Positions 24,528 through 33,651 of a stretch of DNA of 64,000 nt are shown here, in pieces. The notes below the pieces were generated by a model. It did no database searches and was not told the DNA's origin. It saw only the letters and a list, made by a program, of their open reading frames with translations. A program made the translations under genes and the position numbers. Position 1 is the first letter of the stretch. Each line of letters opens with the position of its first letter. Location of the stretch: assembly GCF_001305675.1 (NCBI RefSeq), contig NZ_CP011853.1, positions 1,054,001 to 1,118,000 of the forward strand. Reading direction: 5' to 3'. The stretch comes from Gordonia phthalatica (GTDB lineage Bacteria; Actinomycetota; Actinomycetes; Mycobacteriales; Mycobacteriaceae).

Positions 24528-25682
24528 ATGATTCTATCGATTCGACGCGGCGCGATCCTGGCGACGGTGGTCGCGACTCTCGCCCTGCTGCTGTCCACGG
24601 TGCCGTCGGCGGCCGCTGCACCGGCGAACACCACCTGGCTGTGCAACCCGAGCATGAAAGACGACCCGTGCGATCTGCCGAACGACACCACCGACCTCGG
24701 CACCGGTGTCACGACGCCCGCGACCACGGTGCCCGACGCCGACAAAAAGGTCGACTGCTTCTACGTCTATCCGACCGTCACCGACCAGCCGTCGTTCATC
24801 GCCGACAAACGGGCGGTGCCCGCGGTGACGTCGATCGCGCGTTTCCAGGCGGCCCGCTTCAACAGTCAGTGCCGGATGTTCGCGCCCGTCTACCGCCAGA
24901 TGACGCTGTGGGGCCTCTCGCCCGCGGTCGCGGCATCGTGGGTCGGCAACCGCGACCTGCCGAACATCGGTTACGGCGACGTGCTGCGCGCGTGGCGTGA
25001 GTACCTGCGCAAGGACAATCGGGGCCGCGGCGTCATCTTCATCGGCCACTCGCAGGGAACGATGATGCTGCGCAAGCTGATCCGCGAGCAGGTGGATCCG
25101 GATCCGGCGCTGCGCAAGCGTGTGGTCGGAGCCTTCCTGATGGGCGGGAACGTGATGACCGCGCCCGGCAGAACCACCGGCGGCGACTTCCGGAACATCC
25201 CGACCTGCACCCGCGAGGGACAGCCCGGCTGCGTGATGGCGTACTCGACCGAGAAGATCGGCCTGCCGTCGCTGTTCGGCAACTCCGCGCTCGACGTGCT
25301 CAGCGCGCCGATGAACCTGCCGACCGGACCGCGCTATCAGGTGGCGTGCACCGACCCGATGAAGATCAGCGGCGATCGCCGCCCCGTCGGCGCCACCACC
25401 CCGAGCAAGCCCTACGCGATGGGCGTCATCGCGCTGCTGATGAAGTACACGACGTTCCCGGAGAATCTGCCGTCCACGTCGTCTACCTGGACCACCGGCC
25501 GCGGACGAGCAACGCTGAAGTGCACCGACACCCTCGGCTTCCACCGCCTGCACGCGACGATGGTCCGCCCGCAGCAGGTCAACGAGCTGCCGCTGTTCGA
25601 CACGCACCTGCTCGACATGAACCTCGGCGTCGACCTGCTGGTCAAGATCGCCCGCGAGCAGATCGCGGCGTACACGGCGTAG
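24528..25682 (+). CDS. Secreted DUF3089 alpha/beta hydrolase
   Basis: A 384-residue exported protein. A signal peptide (ILATVVATLALLLSTVPSAA, cleavage near AAAA-PANT) precedes a DUF3089 domain: DCFYVYPTVTDQPSF, then FAPVYRQMTLWGL, the nucleophile motif IFIGHSQGTMML and C-terminal His in DTHLLDMNLG. Cysteines are spaced for disulfides, as expected outside the cell. Family members are lipase/esterase-like and common in mycolic-acid bacteria. ATG 24528 has GGCGAGG upstream. The gene converges with the kinase gene, their stops only 8 bases apart. Confidence 0.9.
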   Translation: MILSIRRGAILATVVATLALLLSTVPSAAAAPANTTWLCNPSMKDDPCDLPNDTTDLGTGVTTPATTVPDADKKVDCFYVYPTVTDQPSFIADKRAVPAVTSIARFQAARFNSQCRMFAPVYRQMTLWGLSPAVAASWVGNRDLPNIGYGDVLRAWREYLRKDNRGRGVIFIGHSQGTMMLRKLIREQVDPDPALRKRVVGAFLMGGNVMTAPGRTTGGDFRNIPTCTREGQPGCVMAYSTEKIGLPSLFGNSALDVLSAPMNLPTGPRYQVACTDPMKISGDRRPVGATTPSKPYAMGVIALLMKYTTFPENLPSTSSTWTTGRGRATLKCTDTLGFHRLHATMVRPQQVNELPLFDTHLLDMNLGVDLLVKIAREQIAAYTA

Positions 25683-25690
25683 GCGCTGCG

Positions 25691-27202
25691 TCAGCAGAGT
25701 TCGGTGTTCACCGGTGTCGAATCGTCGAGGCGACGCACGTTCACCCGACTGCTGGTGCGGGCCTTGACCGCGCACGAGTCGGCGAGTGAGGAACCGGGGT
25801 AGTAGACCGCGTAGATCGGGTTGCCGTTCAGCGACTGCCTCAGCGAGGCGCAGGACTGGTCGGTGCGCAGGTACTGCGCGCCGGGATGCTCGGCGAGCGC
25901 GGACTGGATCTCCGACGCATAGCTGCCCGGACTGGTGGCGCTGTAGACGATGGCGATGGTGGAACCGTCGCACGCCGGCGTGCTGATCGGCGTCGAGAGT
26001 CCGAGGTCGCCGCTGCCGCGCTGCGCGGGAGTGGTTCTGGTAGCAGTGGTTCTGGTCGCAGGGGTCTGCGTGGGCGATGCCTGAGTCGTGGTCTCTGTGG
26101 TGGGTGCCGCCTGCGTCTGCGTGACGGTCACCGGAGCGGGGGCCGCCTGGCTGGTCTCGGCGGCGGGGCTCGATCCGCCGGAGTTCTTCAGGACGCCCCA
26201 CCCGATGCCGCCCGCGGCGAGCAGGATGGCGGCGGTGACGGCAGCGGCGATCAGCGGCGTCTTGGAGCGGCTCGCCTTCGCGGGCTCCGCGACGGGGAGC
26301 GGCGGGTAGGTGGGCGCAGCGGCGGCCTGGGCCGTCTGCTGCCCGGCCGGACGGACCGGCGCGACCATCGTCGGGGTGTGCGCGGCGGGGGAACGACCGT
26401 GCAGCGCGTCCCGGGCCGCGGCGGCCAGGGCTCCGGCCGACGGGAAGCGCGCGGCGGGATCCTTCGCCATACCCACGGCGATCACCCCGTCGAACACCGT
26501 CTCCGTGGCCGGGACCGGGCGACTCAGATGCCCGGCGATGATCTGCTCGATGCTGGTGGCCGCGAACGGTTGTGCGCCGGTCAGGCACTCGTACAGCACG
26601 CAGGTCAGGGCGTAGACATCGCTCGACGGGCCCGCTGGGACGTCGGTGCCGAATCGTTCGGGCGCCATGTACGCGAAGGAGCCGATCGCCATGCCGGTCG
26701 ACGTCAGGCGCGTCTGGCCGGCCGACTGCGCGAGACCGAAATCGGCGAGGTAGGCGAAGTCGCGGTCGTCGAGCAAGACGTTCTCCGGCTTCACGTCGCG
26801 GTGCAGCAGACCCGACGCGTGCGCGGTGTCGAGCGCTGCGGCCACCTGTTCGACGATGACGACAGCCCGCTCGGGAGGCAGCGGGCCGGCCTTGATGACG
26901 GAGCGGAGATCGTGACCGCGCACGATCCGCATGTCGAGGAACAGCTGGCCGTCGAGCTCGCCGAAGTCGTGGATCGGGATGATGTGCGGGTCGTTCAACC
27001 GCGCGACGGTCTGTGATTCGCGCAGGAAGCGGGTGCGGAAGGCGTCGTCGTCGGCGAGGGCGGTGGGCAACAGCTTGAGTGCGACGGACCGGTCTTTATC
27101 GGTGTCGACCGCCTCGTACACCTCGCCCATGCCGCCGCGACCGAGAAGTTGGACGAGTCGGTACCGGCCGAGGACGGTACCGGAACGGTCGGGGCTGGTC
27201 AT
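25691..27202 (-). CDS. Membrane Ser/Thr protein kinase with extracellular sensor domain
   Basis: A 503-residue transmembrane kinase. Catalytic features are intact: GRGGMGEVYE (21-30), Lys43, HRDVKPEN (Asp136), DFG (Asp154) and MAPERF. A Pro/Ala-rich linker leads to one membrane helix (about 316-338), then a Thr/Pro-rich stalk and a C-terminal domain of about 95 residues with cysteines (PACDGSTIAIVYSATSPGSY, SCASLRQSLNGNPIYAVYYP, DSCAVKARTSS, final Cys). The kinase domain is clearly paralogous to that at 11856-13343 (shared PHIIPIHDFGE and IGSxAYMAPE), but the sensor parts differ, so the two should respond to different signals. Confidence 0.93.
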   Translation of the reverse strand: MTSPDRSGTVLGRYRLVQLLGRGGMGEVYEAVDTDKDRSVALKLLPTALADDDAFRTRFLRESQTVARLNDPHIIPIHDFGELDGQLFLDMRIVRGHDLRSVIKAGPLPPERAVVIVEQVAAALDTAHASGLLHRDVKPENVLLDDRDFAYLADFGLAQSAGQTRLTSTGMAIGSFAYMAPERFGTDVPAGPSSDVYALTCVLYECLTGAQPFAATSIEQIIAGHLSRPVPATETVFDGVIAVGMAKDPAARFPSAGALAAAARDALHGRSPAAHTPTMVAPVRPAGQQTAQAAAAPTYPPLPVAEPAKASRSKTPLIAAAVTAAILLAAGGIGWGVLKNSGGSSPAAETSQAAPAPVTVTQTQAAPTTETTTQASPTQTPATRTTATRTTPAQRGSGDLGLSTPISTPACDGSTIAIVYSATSPGSYASEIQSALAEHPGAQYLRTDQSCASLRQSLNGNPIYAVYYPGSSLADSCAVKARTSSRVNVRRLDDSTPVNTELC

Positions 27203-27266
27203 GCGGCATCCATTCGTCGAGGTGGGGAAGTATCGCCCAGGACACTAGACGATGCGCCCGTCCGTT

Positions 27267-27962
27267 TCAGGAGTCGCCGGACTCCAGGGCCAGCCTCAGC
27301 TCCTGCTCCAACTCGGCGGCTCCGGACGCCGGCAGGTCGATGAGGCCGTCGAGTTCGCGGCGAGCCCGGGCGTAGGCCTGCTGCCGTTCCTGCGGGCTGG
27401 CGCCGTCGTCGCTCGCGAGGTTCAGGAGCCGTTGGGCACGGGCCAACCGTTCCTGCTCGGCCTGATCGAAGTCGCCGCGCTTGCGTCGCCGCGCCTCCTT
27501 CTCGGCCACCTCGAGGGCGGCGGCGTACTCGTTCACCGCGTCGCGATACTGCTCGACGGCGGCGGGCGACTCCGCGTCGCCGCCGCCGGGGCGCAGCAGT
27601 TCGGCGCGACTGCGCGCCCGGTGGAACTCGACGGTCAGCGGTTCGCGCATGTCGACGAGCATCGGGTAGTCGAGGATCGTCGAGAGGTCGGTCTCGTAGC
27701 CGAACCAGCGGTCGTCGACGGACTGATGGTCGGCGACGGCCCGTCGGAGCTCGTGCCGCACACTCGCGGCATCCACCCGGCCGCGACTGCGTGCCTGTTC
27801 GACCGCGACTCTGGTCTCCTGCTTGATGCGGTACCGCTCCAGGCTGCGCTCCTCGCGGCGACGGTTCCACGCGCCGATCGCGCGCATAGCGCCACCGATG
27901 GATCCGCCGAAGATGAAGATCAGCCACCAGTGGCTGACGATCGCGCCGATCACTTGGTCCAC
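27267..27962 (-). CDS. Membrane-anchored helical hypothetical protein
   Basis: A 231-residue protein with one N-terminal membrane segment (about 8-27, IVSHWWLIFIFGGSIGGAMR) and a long charged, Arg/Glu/Ala-rich helical cytoplasmic part (RRREERSLERYRIKQETRV; EVAEKEARRRKRGDFDQAEQ). The start is GTG. The spacing of charges suggests coiled coil. It sits between the kinase gene (65 bases away) and the TetR gene on the same strand. I do not recognise a characterised family; a scaffold or kinase-associated role would be guesswork. Confidence 0.7.
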   Translation of the reverse strand: MDQVIGAIVSHWWLIFIFGGSIGGAMRAIGAWNRRREERSLERYRIKQETRVAVEQARSRGRVDAASVRHELRRAVADHQSVDDRWFGYETDLSTILDYPMLVDMREPLTVEFHRARSRAELLRPGGGDAESPAAVEQYRDAVNEYAAALEVAEKEARRRKRGDFDQAEQERLARAQRLLNLASDDGASPQERQQAYARARRELDGLIDLPASGAAELEQELRLALESGDS

Positions 27963-27988
27963 CCGTTCAGACTACGTCCGGACGCTGG

Positions 27989-28612
27989 TCACGGCAGTGG
28001 GAAACCGGCCTCCATCATGTCCAGAGCGTCGAGGAATCGCTCCAGCGGAATCTGATTGAGGTCGCCGTCGTCGGACAGATGGAACATGACGCCCGAGACT
28101 GCGGCGACGAAGACCTGGAGTCGCGGATTCTTGGGGTCGACGCCGAGATAGTCGGCCAGGAACTCGGTGGCCTCGGAGATGACCCGGTCGGACTCCAACT
28201 GGTAGACGGCGCGCAGTGCGGGCTCGGTGTGCAGTATCCGGTAGCGCTCGGGATCGCTGGCCCACGGGTCGTCGAGGGCGAGCTGATACATCTGCGTGAT
28301 GAGCTCGCGGATCAGGTCGAAGTGCCCGAGGCCGCGGGGGATGCCGGACAGCATCGCCTCGCGCTGCTCGTCGAGGTCGTCGTTGGTGATCACCTGTTCC
28401 TTGGACTGGAAGTAGCGGAAGAAGGTGGTGTGCGAGACGTTGGCCGCGTCCGCGATCTGCGCGACGGTCGTCGCCTCGTAGCCGTGTTCGGTGAACAGGG
28501 CGAGGGCGGCGGCGCGGATGTCCGCGCGGGTCTGCGCCTTCTGACGCTCACGCAGACCGGGCCGCGGCCCCGGGGTGCTCCCCGGGGCCGCGGCGGTCGA
28601 ATTGTCGGTCAT
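27989..28612 (-). CDS. TetR family regulator (MMPL-associated)
   Basis: A 207-residue repressor-type protein with a Pro-rich N-terminus and a classical DNA-binding domain: RERQKAQTRADIRAAALALF, then TVAQIADAANVSHTTFFRYF with QSKEQV. The C-terminal part (PLERFLDALDMMEAGFP) is an AcrR/TetR_C-like helical ligand domain. It follows the MMPL gene by 9 bases on the same strand, so it is probably co-transcribed and represses the operon from the palindrome at 30891-30904. The ligand is likely a lipid or drug exported by the MMPL protein, by inference. Confidence 0.88.
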   Translation of the reverse strand: MTDNSTAAAPGSTPGPRPGLRERQKAQTRADIRAAALALFTEHGYEATTVAQIADAANVSHTTFFRYFQSKEQVITNDDLDEQREAMLSGIPRGLGHFDLIRELITQMYQLALDDPWASDPERYRILHTEPALRAVYQLESDRVISEATEFLADYLGVDPKNPRLQVFVAAVSGVMFHLSDDGDLNQIPLERFLDALDMMEAGFPLP

Positions 28613-28621
28613 GCCGTGACC

Positions 28622-30889
28622 CTACGCGGTGCCGCTCGGAGCGGGTTCCGCGCCGTCGACCGTCGATTCGGCACTGGTGACCACCTCGGTCTCGGCGGCG
28701 GGCAGGCCGCGGTCGCGGACCTTCTCACCCTCGATGTCGAAGTTGATGACCAGCTTGTCGAGCCAGCGGGGCAGACCCCAGGCGCGGTCGCCGAGCATCG
28801 CGAGGATGCCGGGCACGATGACCATGCGGACCAGGAAGGCGTCGAAGAAGACGGCGATCGCGAGGGCGAAGCCCATCATCTTGGCGGTGGTGTCCGGCGA
28901 CAGCATGAACGCGGCGAAGACGCTGATCATGATGATCGCGGCCGACACCACGACGCGCGAGCCATGACGGTAACCGGCGACGATCGCGTCCTTGGCACTC
29001 ATGCCGTGGATGAACTCCTCGCGCATGCGGGTCACCAGGAACACCTGGTAGTCCATCGCGAGGCCGAACACCACGCCGATCAGGAAGATCGGCAGGAACG
29101 AGATCAGCGGTTTGGTGTGGTCGATCAGGCCGAACGCGCCGTCGGTGAAGATCGCGGTGGTGATGCCGAAGGTGGCGACCATCGAGAAGATGAAGCCGAG
29201 GGTGCCGACCAGCGGGACCAGCAGCGAGCGGAAGACGCCGATCATGATCAGGAACGCCAGGCCCACCACGACGATCAGGTAGGGGATCAGGGCCTTGTCG
29301 AGCTTGGCGGAGAGGTCCGACATGATCGCGGTTTGACCGCCGACGTGGATCTCCGCACCCTTCTCGCCGATGACGTCCGACGTGGCGCGGATCTTCTCGA
29401 CGAGGTCGTGCGTCTGCTCCGACGACGGCGAGCTGGTCGGCGTCACCACGATCATCGCGGAATCGGCGTTCGCGTTCGGATTCTTGGGATCGGTGCCGTT
29501 ACCCATCCAGGCGACGGTCGCGGGTTCGGCGACGCCCTCCATGGCGCGGATCTTCTCCACCGCGGTGTCGGCGGCGGCGTTGATCGTGCCCTTGTCGGTG
29601 TGCATGACCACCATCAGCTGGCCGCCGACACCCTCGCCGAAGCCCTCGGAGATCAGCTCCTGGGCAGCGACCTGGTCGTCGGTGGTGGTGTCCATGCCGA
29701 GCTGCATGCCCGACATAGGGATCGCGGCGGCGATCAGGATGGCCAGCGCACCGACGACGAACGGCACCGGACGCTTGACGAGCTGACGGCCGAACTTCAC
29801 GCCCAGGCTGTCGACGTTCGGCCGCGGTTCGGCGTGCTTGATCCACGGGATCCGCGGGGCGAACGCGAACCGGCCGAATGCGCCGAGCAGAGCCGGGATG
29901 AAGGTCAGGGCGGCGCAGACGGCGACGACGATCGCGAGGGCGGCGCCCAGGCCCATCTGCGTGATGATCGGGATGCCGATGACCATCAGGGCGGCGACGG
30001 CGATGATGACGGTCAGGCCGGCGAAGACCACGGCCGAGCCCGCGGTGCCGACGGCACGGCCGGCGGCGTCCTCGCGGGCTCCGCCGCGCGCGGACTCCGA
30101 GCGGTAGCGCGAGACCACGAACAGTGAGTAGTCGATGCAGACCGCGATGCCGAGCATCGTGATGATGGCGGTAGCCGCCTGGTTGATCGAGAGGACCTCG
30201 GCACTCAGGGTCACCAGCATCATGGTGAGGCCGACGCCGACGATGCCGGTCACCAGCGGGATGAACGCGGCGACGAGTGCGCCGAACGCGATGATCATGA
30301 TGACGAAGGCGATGGCGAAGCCGATCAGCTCGGCCTTGCCCGCGGGTTCCATGGCCGACATGACGCCGCCCATGGCCTCCACCTTGAGGCCGTCGACCCG
30401 GTGCTTGGCGAGGGTGTCGACCAGCTGGTTCTTCAGTGTGACGTCGACGTCCATCATGTTCACCGACTGGGAGACGGTGATCAGGCCGACGCGGCCGTCG
30501 TCGCCGAGGACCTTCGCGGCCATCTCCGGCTGTGCCTGCGCGACGGTCAGGGGGCTGACGATGGTCTGCGGCTCCGCCTTGTCGAGCTTCTGGAGGTCGG
30601 TGACCAGCGCGTCGATGGCGGCGGCGTGATTCTTGAGGCCGTCGTCGGCCTGGACCGCGACGGTGGTGCTCGGCTTCTCCATCTGGTCGCTGAGCTGCGG
30701 GAAGTACTCCTGCATCTGCTCCATCGCGACACCGCCGTCGGTGCCGGGGAGGTCGAAGTCCTGCGAGAACTTCGGGCTCAGCGCGCCGACGGATCCGGCG
30801 ACCACGACGAGGGCGGCCAGCCATGCGACGAGGACCCACCACTTGTGCCGGAATGAGAACCGTCCGACGCGGTACAAGATGGATGACAT
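28622..30889 (-). CDS. MMPL/RND family transporter
   Basis: A 755-residue inner-membrane RND exporter. The first helix (HKWWVLVAWLAALVVVAGSV) is followed by a large extracytoplasmic loop, a five-helix MMPL module (from IGFAIAFVIMIIAFGALVAA to about residue 345), a second loop and a second module (LIPYLIVVVGLAFLIMIGVF onward). The conserved intramembrane AIDYSLFVVSRYRSE-like box reads CIDYSLFVVSRYRSE, and the second is AMDYQVFLVTRMREE; both carry the Asp-Tyr proton-relay pair. Substrates of such short MMPLs are lipids or drugs; none is predictable here. The start codon is only 1 base from the operator palindrome, hinting at a leaderless message. Confidence 0.93.
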   Translation of the reverse strand: MSSILYRVGRFSFRHKWWVLVAWLAALVVVAGSVGALSPKFSQDFDLPGTDGGVAMEQMQEYFPQLSDQMEKPSTTVAVQADDGLKNHAAAIDALVTDLQKLDKAEPQTIVSPLTVAQAQPEMAAKVLGDDGRVGLITVSQSVNMMDVDVTLKNQLVDTLAKHRVDGLKVEAMGGVMSAMEPAGKAELIGFAIAFVIMIIAFGALVAAFIPLVTGIVGVGLTMMLVTLSAEVLSINQAATAIITMLGIAVCIDYSLFVVSRYRSESARGGAREDAAGRAVGTAGSAVVFAGLTVIIAVAALMVIGIPIITQMGLGAALAIVVAVCAALTFIPALLGAFGRFAFAPRIPWIKHAEPRPNVDSLGVKFGRQLVKRPVPFVVGALAILIAAAIPMSGMQLGMDTTTDDQVAAQELISEGFGEGVGGQLMVVMHTDKGTINAAADTAVEKIRAMEGVAEPATVAWMGNGTDPKNPNANADSAMIVVTPTSSPSSEQTHDLVEKIRATSDVIGEKGAEIHVGGQTAIMSDLSAKLDKALIPYLIVVVGLAFLIMIGVFRSLLVPLVGTLGFIFSMVATFGITTAIFTDGAFGLIDHTKPLISFLPIFLIGVVFGLAMDYQVFLVTRMREEFIHGMSAKDAIVAGYRHGSRVVVSAAIIMISVFAAFMLSPDTTAKMMGFALAIAVFFDAFLVRMVIVPGILAMLGDRAWGLPRWLDKLVINFDIEGEKVRDRGLPAAETEVVTSAESTVDGAEPAPSGTA

Positions 30890-30890
30890 G

Positions 30891-30904
30891 CTAACGATTG
30901 TTAG
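30891..30904. promoter_or_regulatory. Candidate TetR operator for the MMPL-TetR operon
   Basis: CTAACGATTGTTAG: perfect 5-bp arms CTAAC/GTTAG with a 4-bp spacer, directly next to the MMPL start codon. Similar TAAC/GTTA palindromes are typical of TetR regulators that control MMPL exporters. Confidence 0.6.
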
Positions 30905-30970
30905 TCAGTAACACTTTCTGCGCAAGGGGAGGTGACGAGGGGCGTCGAAACGTCGTTCTCGTGGTCGTGA

Positions 30971-32386
30971 TCACGCCGTGGCGGCCGCCCTCTCCGCCGG
31001 CACTCCCGGAACGACGAGCGCGGCGGCGATCGCCGTCGTCAACGGGACGCTGCCCGCGATCGCGATGCCGCCGACGAACGCGCGGGCCAACTCGATCGCG
31101 ACCTCCTCGCTGGTGATCAGCGAACCGAAGGGCTGGGACGCGACGGAGAACAGGAGGAGCAGTGGCAACGCGCTGCCCGCATACGCGAAGACCAGCGTGT
31201 ACACCGTGGAGGCGATGTGATCGCGCCCCACGCGCATCGCGGCGCGGAACGCACTGAGTCGCGTCTGCCCGGGAATCGCCGCGAGTTCGAAGGTCGCCGA
31301 CGCCTGGGTGATGGTCACGTCGTTCAAGACGCCGATCGTGCCGATCACGAAGCCCGCCAGCAGCAGGCCGTTCAGCGAGATGGTGCCCTGATAGAGCTGC
31401 AGGCTGGCGGTGGACTCCGTCGACAGCCCGGTGAGGCTCAGCGTCGAGATCGCCAGCTTGCTCAAGACGACGGCCAGCACCAGGGAGGCGAGGGTGCCGA
31501 GCAGCGCCGAGCTGGTGCGCAGGCTGAAGCCGTGGGCCAGATAGAGGACCGCGAAGAGGATCGCGCCCGCCGACACCACGGCCACGGCGACCACCGAGTG
31601 GCCGTCGAGCACGGAGGGGAGCGTGAAGAAGCCCAGCACGAGGAAGGCGACGCCGAGGGCGGCGATGGCGCGGGCACCGCGCCACGTCGCGACGGCGACG
31701 ATGGCCAGGACGAAGGCGATGGCCCACCAGATGAGTCCCGTGCCGCGCTGGTAGTCGTAGAAGGAATAGCGCTGGGCGCCGTCGGCCCCGGGGGATGCGG
31801 TGACGCGGATCTTGTCGCCGACCTCGAGCTTCGGTTGGCCGGGCTGTGGGTCGTCCGGTGCACCCGACGTCGGCGTGGACAGTCCCGGCGGCGCGTTGTC
31901 GGACGTCGACTGGGCGGCGTTGGTCGCAACCATCAGGAGCACGTACTTGTCGCGGTCGGGACCCGAGGTCAGTTGGAGCGTTGAGGCTCGGCACGGCCCC
32001 TGTTCGCTCGGCAGCGTGGGCAGGTCGCTGCTCGCGACGCCGATGGCCGGCGCCGAGCAGTCGGCCTTGGTCTGCGACACCACCTCGGCGTCGACGGCCT
32101 GAATGGGACCGCCCGTCGCAGAGCGGAACTGCATCGGGATCGGTCGCTCCGCGTGGCTGGGCCAGAGCAGGACGGCGCCGATGCCGATCGCGAGGGCCGC
32201 GACCGCCAGGACTCCCACGACGAGGGGCTTCGCGTAGCGCGTCAGCTGGCCGGGGAGCTCACCGCCGTGGTCGTGATGATGGTGATGAGACGACTCCGCC
32301 GCGCGTGGAGCGGATTCCCGTCGGGGTCGCTCCGCGCGCGGCGGCAGCTCGTGCTTCGGCTCCGGTTCCGGCAAACGATGGCTCAT
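30971..32386 (-). CDS. YibE/F-like multi-pass membrane protein
   Basis: A 471-residue membrane protein. Residues 32-42 are His-rich (SSHHHHHDHGG), possibly metal-binding. One helix (about 53-74) precedes an extracytoplasmic domain with two cysteines (DCSAPAIG, GPCRAS) and the basic-charged LEVGDKIRV strand. From about residue 220 there are 7-8 helices, with the YibE/F family core LNGLLLAGFVIGTIGVLNDV and TITQASATFEL. The family is poorly characterised. The acyl-CoA dehydrogenase gene ends 35 bases upstream on the same strand. The function is not assigned. Confidence 0.85.
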   Translation of the reverse strand: MSHRLPEPEPKHELPPRAERPRRESAPRAAESSHHHHHDHGGELPGQLTRYAKPLVVGVLAVAALAIGIGAVLLWPSHAERPIPMQFRSATGGPIQAVDAEVVSQTKADCSAPAIGVASSDLPTLPSEQGPCRASTLQLTSGPDRDKYVLLMVATNAAQSTSDNAPPGLSTPTSGAPDDPQPGQPKLEVGDKIRVTASPGADGAQRYSFYDYQRGTGLIWWAIAFVLAIVAVATWRGARAIAALGVAFLVLGFFTLPSVLDGHSVVAVAVVSAGAILFAVLYLAHGFSLRTSSALLGTLASLVLAVVLSKLAISTLSLTGLSTESTASLQLYQGTISLNGLLLAGFVIGTIGVLNDVTITQASATFELAAIPGQTRLSAFRAAMRVGRDHIASTVYTLVFAYAGSALPLLLLFSVASQPFGSLITSEEVAIELARAFVGGIAIAGSVPLTTAIAAALVVPGVPAERAAATA

Positions 32387-32421
32387 CGTGCCGAGACTAG
32401 AACCTCGGTGTTACCGATACC

Positions 32422-33579
32422 TTAAAGGCCCATGTCCTTGGCGATGATCGAGCGCATCACTTCGCTGGTGCCGCCGTAGATGCGGTTGACGCGGTTGTCG
32501 GCGTACAGGCGAGCGATCGGGTACTCGTTCATGTAGCCGTAGCCGCCGTGCAGTTGGAGGCACCGGTCGATGACGTCGGCGGCGGCCTCGGTGCAGAACA
32601 GCTTGGCGGACGCGGCGTCGGCGGCGGTCAGCTCGTGGTTGTCGTAGGCCTCGAGGCAGCGGTCCACGACGGCCTCCATGGCGTCGACCTTGGCCTTGCA
32701 GGCGGCCAGCTCGAACTTGGTGTTCTGGAACGACGCGACGGGCTTGCCGAAGACGTTGCGCTCCTGGGTGTACTCCTTGGCGAAGCGGACGGCGGCCGCA
32801 CCCTGCGCGTAGGCGGACAGGGCGATCGACAGGCGCTCGCGGGGAAGGTGCTGGCCCAGGTAGTAGAAGCCCTGGTTCTCCTCGCCGAGCAGGTCCTCGA
32901 CCGGGACCTTGACGTCGGTGAACGACAGCTCGGCGGTGTCGGAGGTGCGCAGGCCCAGCTTGTCGAGCTTGCGGCCCACGGCGTAGCCCTCGGCCTTGGT
33001 GTCGACGACGAGCAGGGTGATGCCGAAGCGGCGGTCGGTCTCGGACGGGGCCGAGGTGCGGGCGCAGACGATGACGCGGTCGGCGTTGACGCCGCCGGTG
33101 ATGAAGGTCTTGGCGCCGTTGAGGACGTAGTGCGAGCCGTCCTCGGAGAGCTTGGCGGTGGTGCGCATGCCTGCGAGGTCGGAGCCGGTGCCCGGCTCGG
33201 TCATCGCGATGGCCCACATGAGCTCACCGGATGCCATGCCCGGGAGCCAGCGGCCCTTCTGCTCGTCGTTGGCGTGCTTCATCAGGTACGGGAAGCACAG
33301 CGGGATGTGAGCGGCGGCGCCGCCGAGGCTGACGCCCGCGCGGGCCATCTCCTCGGTGATGACGGCCTCGAACTTGTAGGAATCGATGCCTGCGCCGCCG
33401 AACTCCTCCGGGACCTCGATGCCGAACAGGCCGAGCTCGCCGACCTTGAGGTAGAAGTCGCGCGGCACGATGCCGTTCTCGAGCCACTCGTCGTAGACCG
33501 GCACGATCTGGCTCTCGATGAACGCGCGAACGGTCTCGCGGAACGCGTCGTGGTCTTCGTTGTAGATATCGCGGCGCAC
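32422..33579 (-). CDS. Acyl-CoA dehydrogenase (LCAD-like)
   Basis: A 385-residue flavoprotein of beta-oxidation. FAD/substrate motifs WAIAMTEPGTGSDLAGMRT and ITGGVNADRVIV are present, plus LQLHGGYGYMNEYPIARLYAD. The usual MCAD-type Glu in the YEGT position is Gly here (RIYGGTSEVMR); the base is probably Glu248 in HLPRERLSIAL, as in long-chain and isovaleryl-type enzymes. The GTG start has AGGAGG 7 bases upstream. It follows the TetR gene by 72 bases on the same strand and should be under its control. The substrate is unknown (branched or long acyl-CoA likely). Confidence 0.93.
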   Translation of the reverse strand: MRRDIYNEDHDAFRETVRAFIESQIVPVYDEWLENGIVPRDFYLKVGELGLFGIEVPEEFGGAGIDSYKFEAVITEEMARAGVSLGGAAAHIPLCFPYLMKHANDEQKGRWLPGMASGELMWAIAMTEPGTGSDLAGMRTTAKLSEDGSHYVLNGAKTFITGGVNADRVIVCARTSAPSETDRRFGITLLVVDTKAEGYAVGRKLDKLGLRTSDTAELSFTDVKVPVEDLLGEENQGFYYLGQHLPRERLSIALSAYAQGAAAVRFAKEYTQERNVFGKPVASFQNTKFELAACKAKVDAMEAVVDRCLEAYDNHELTAADAASAKLFCTEAAADVIDRCLQLHGGYGYMNEYPIARLYADNRVNRIYGGTSEVMRSIIAKDMGL

Positions 33580-33651
33580 GGCGCCACCTCCTCATATTGC
33601 TGGGCTACTTGATGGGGGCTGGGAGTGAGAGTTCCGGGTGGAGCTCTCGGG

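Noticed and set aside
28079..30127. 682-codon plus-strand open frame
   Set aside because: Antisense shadow of the MMPL gene, dominated by Asp/Gly/His/Arg; the minus strand has clear RND motifs.
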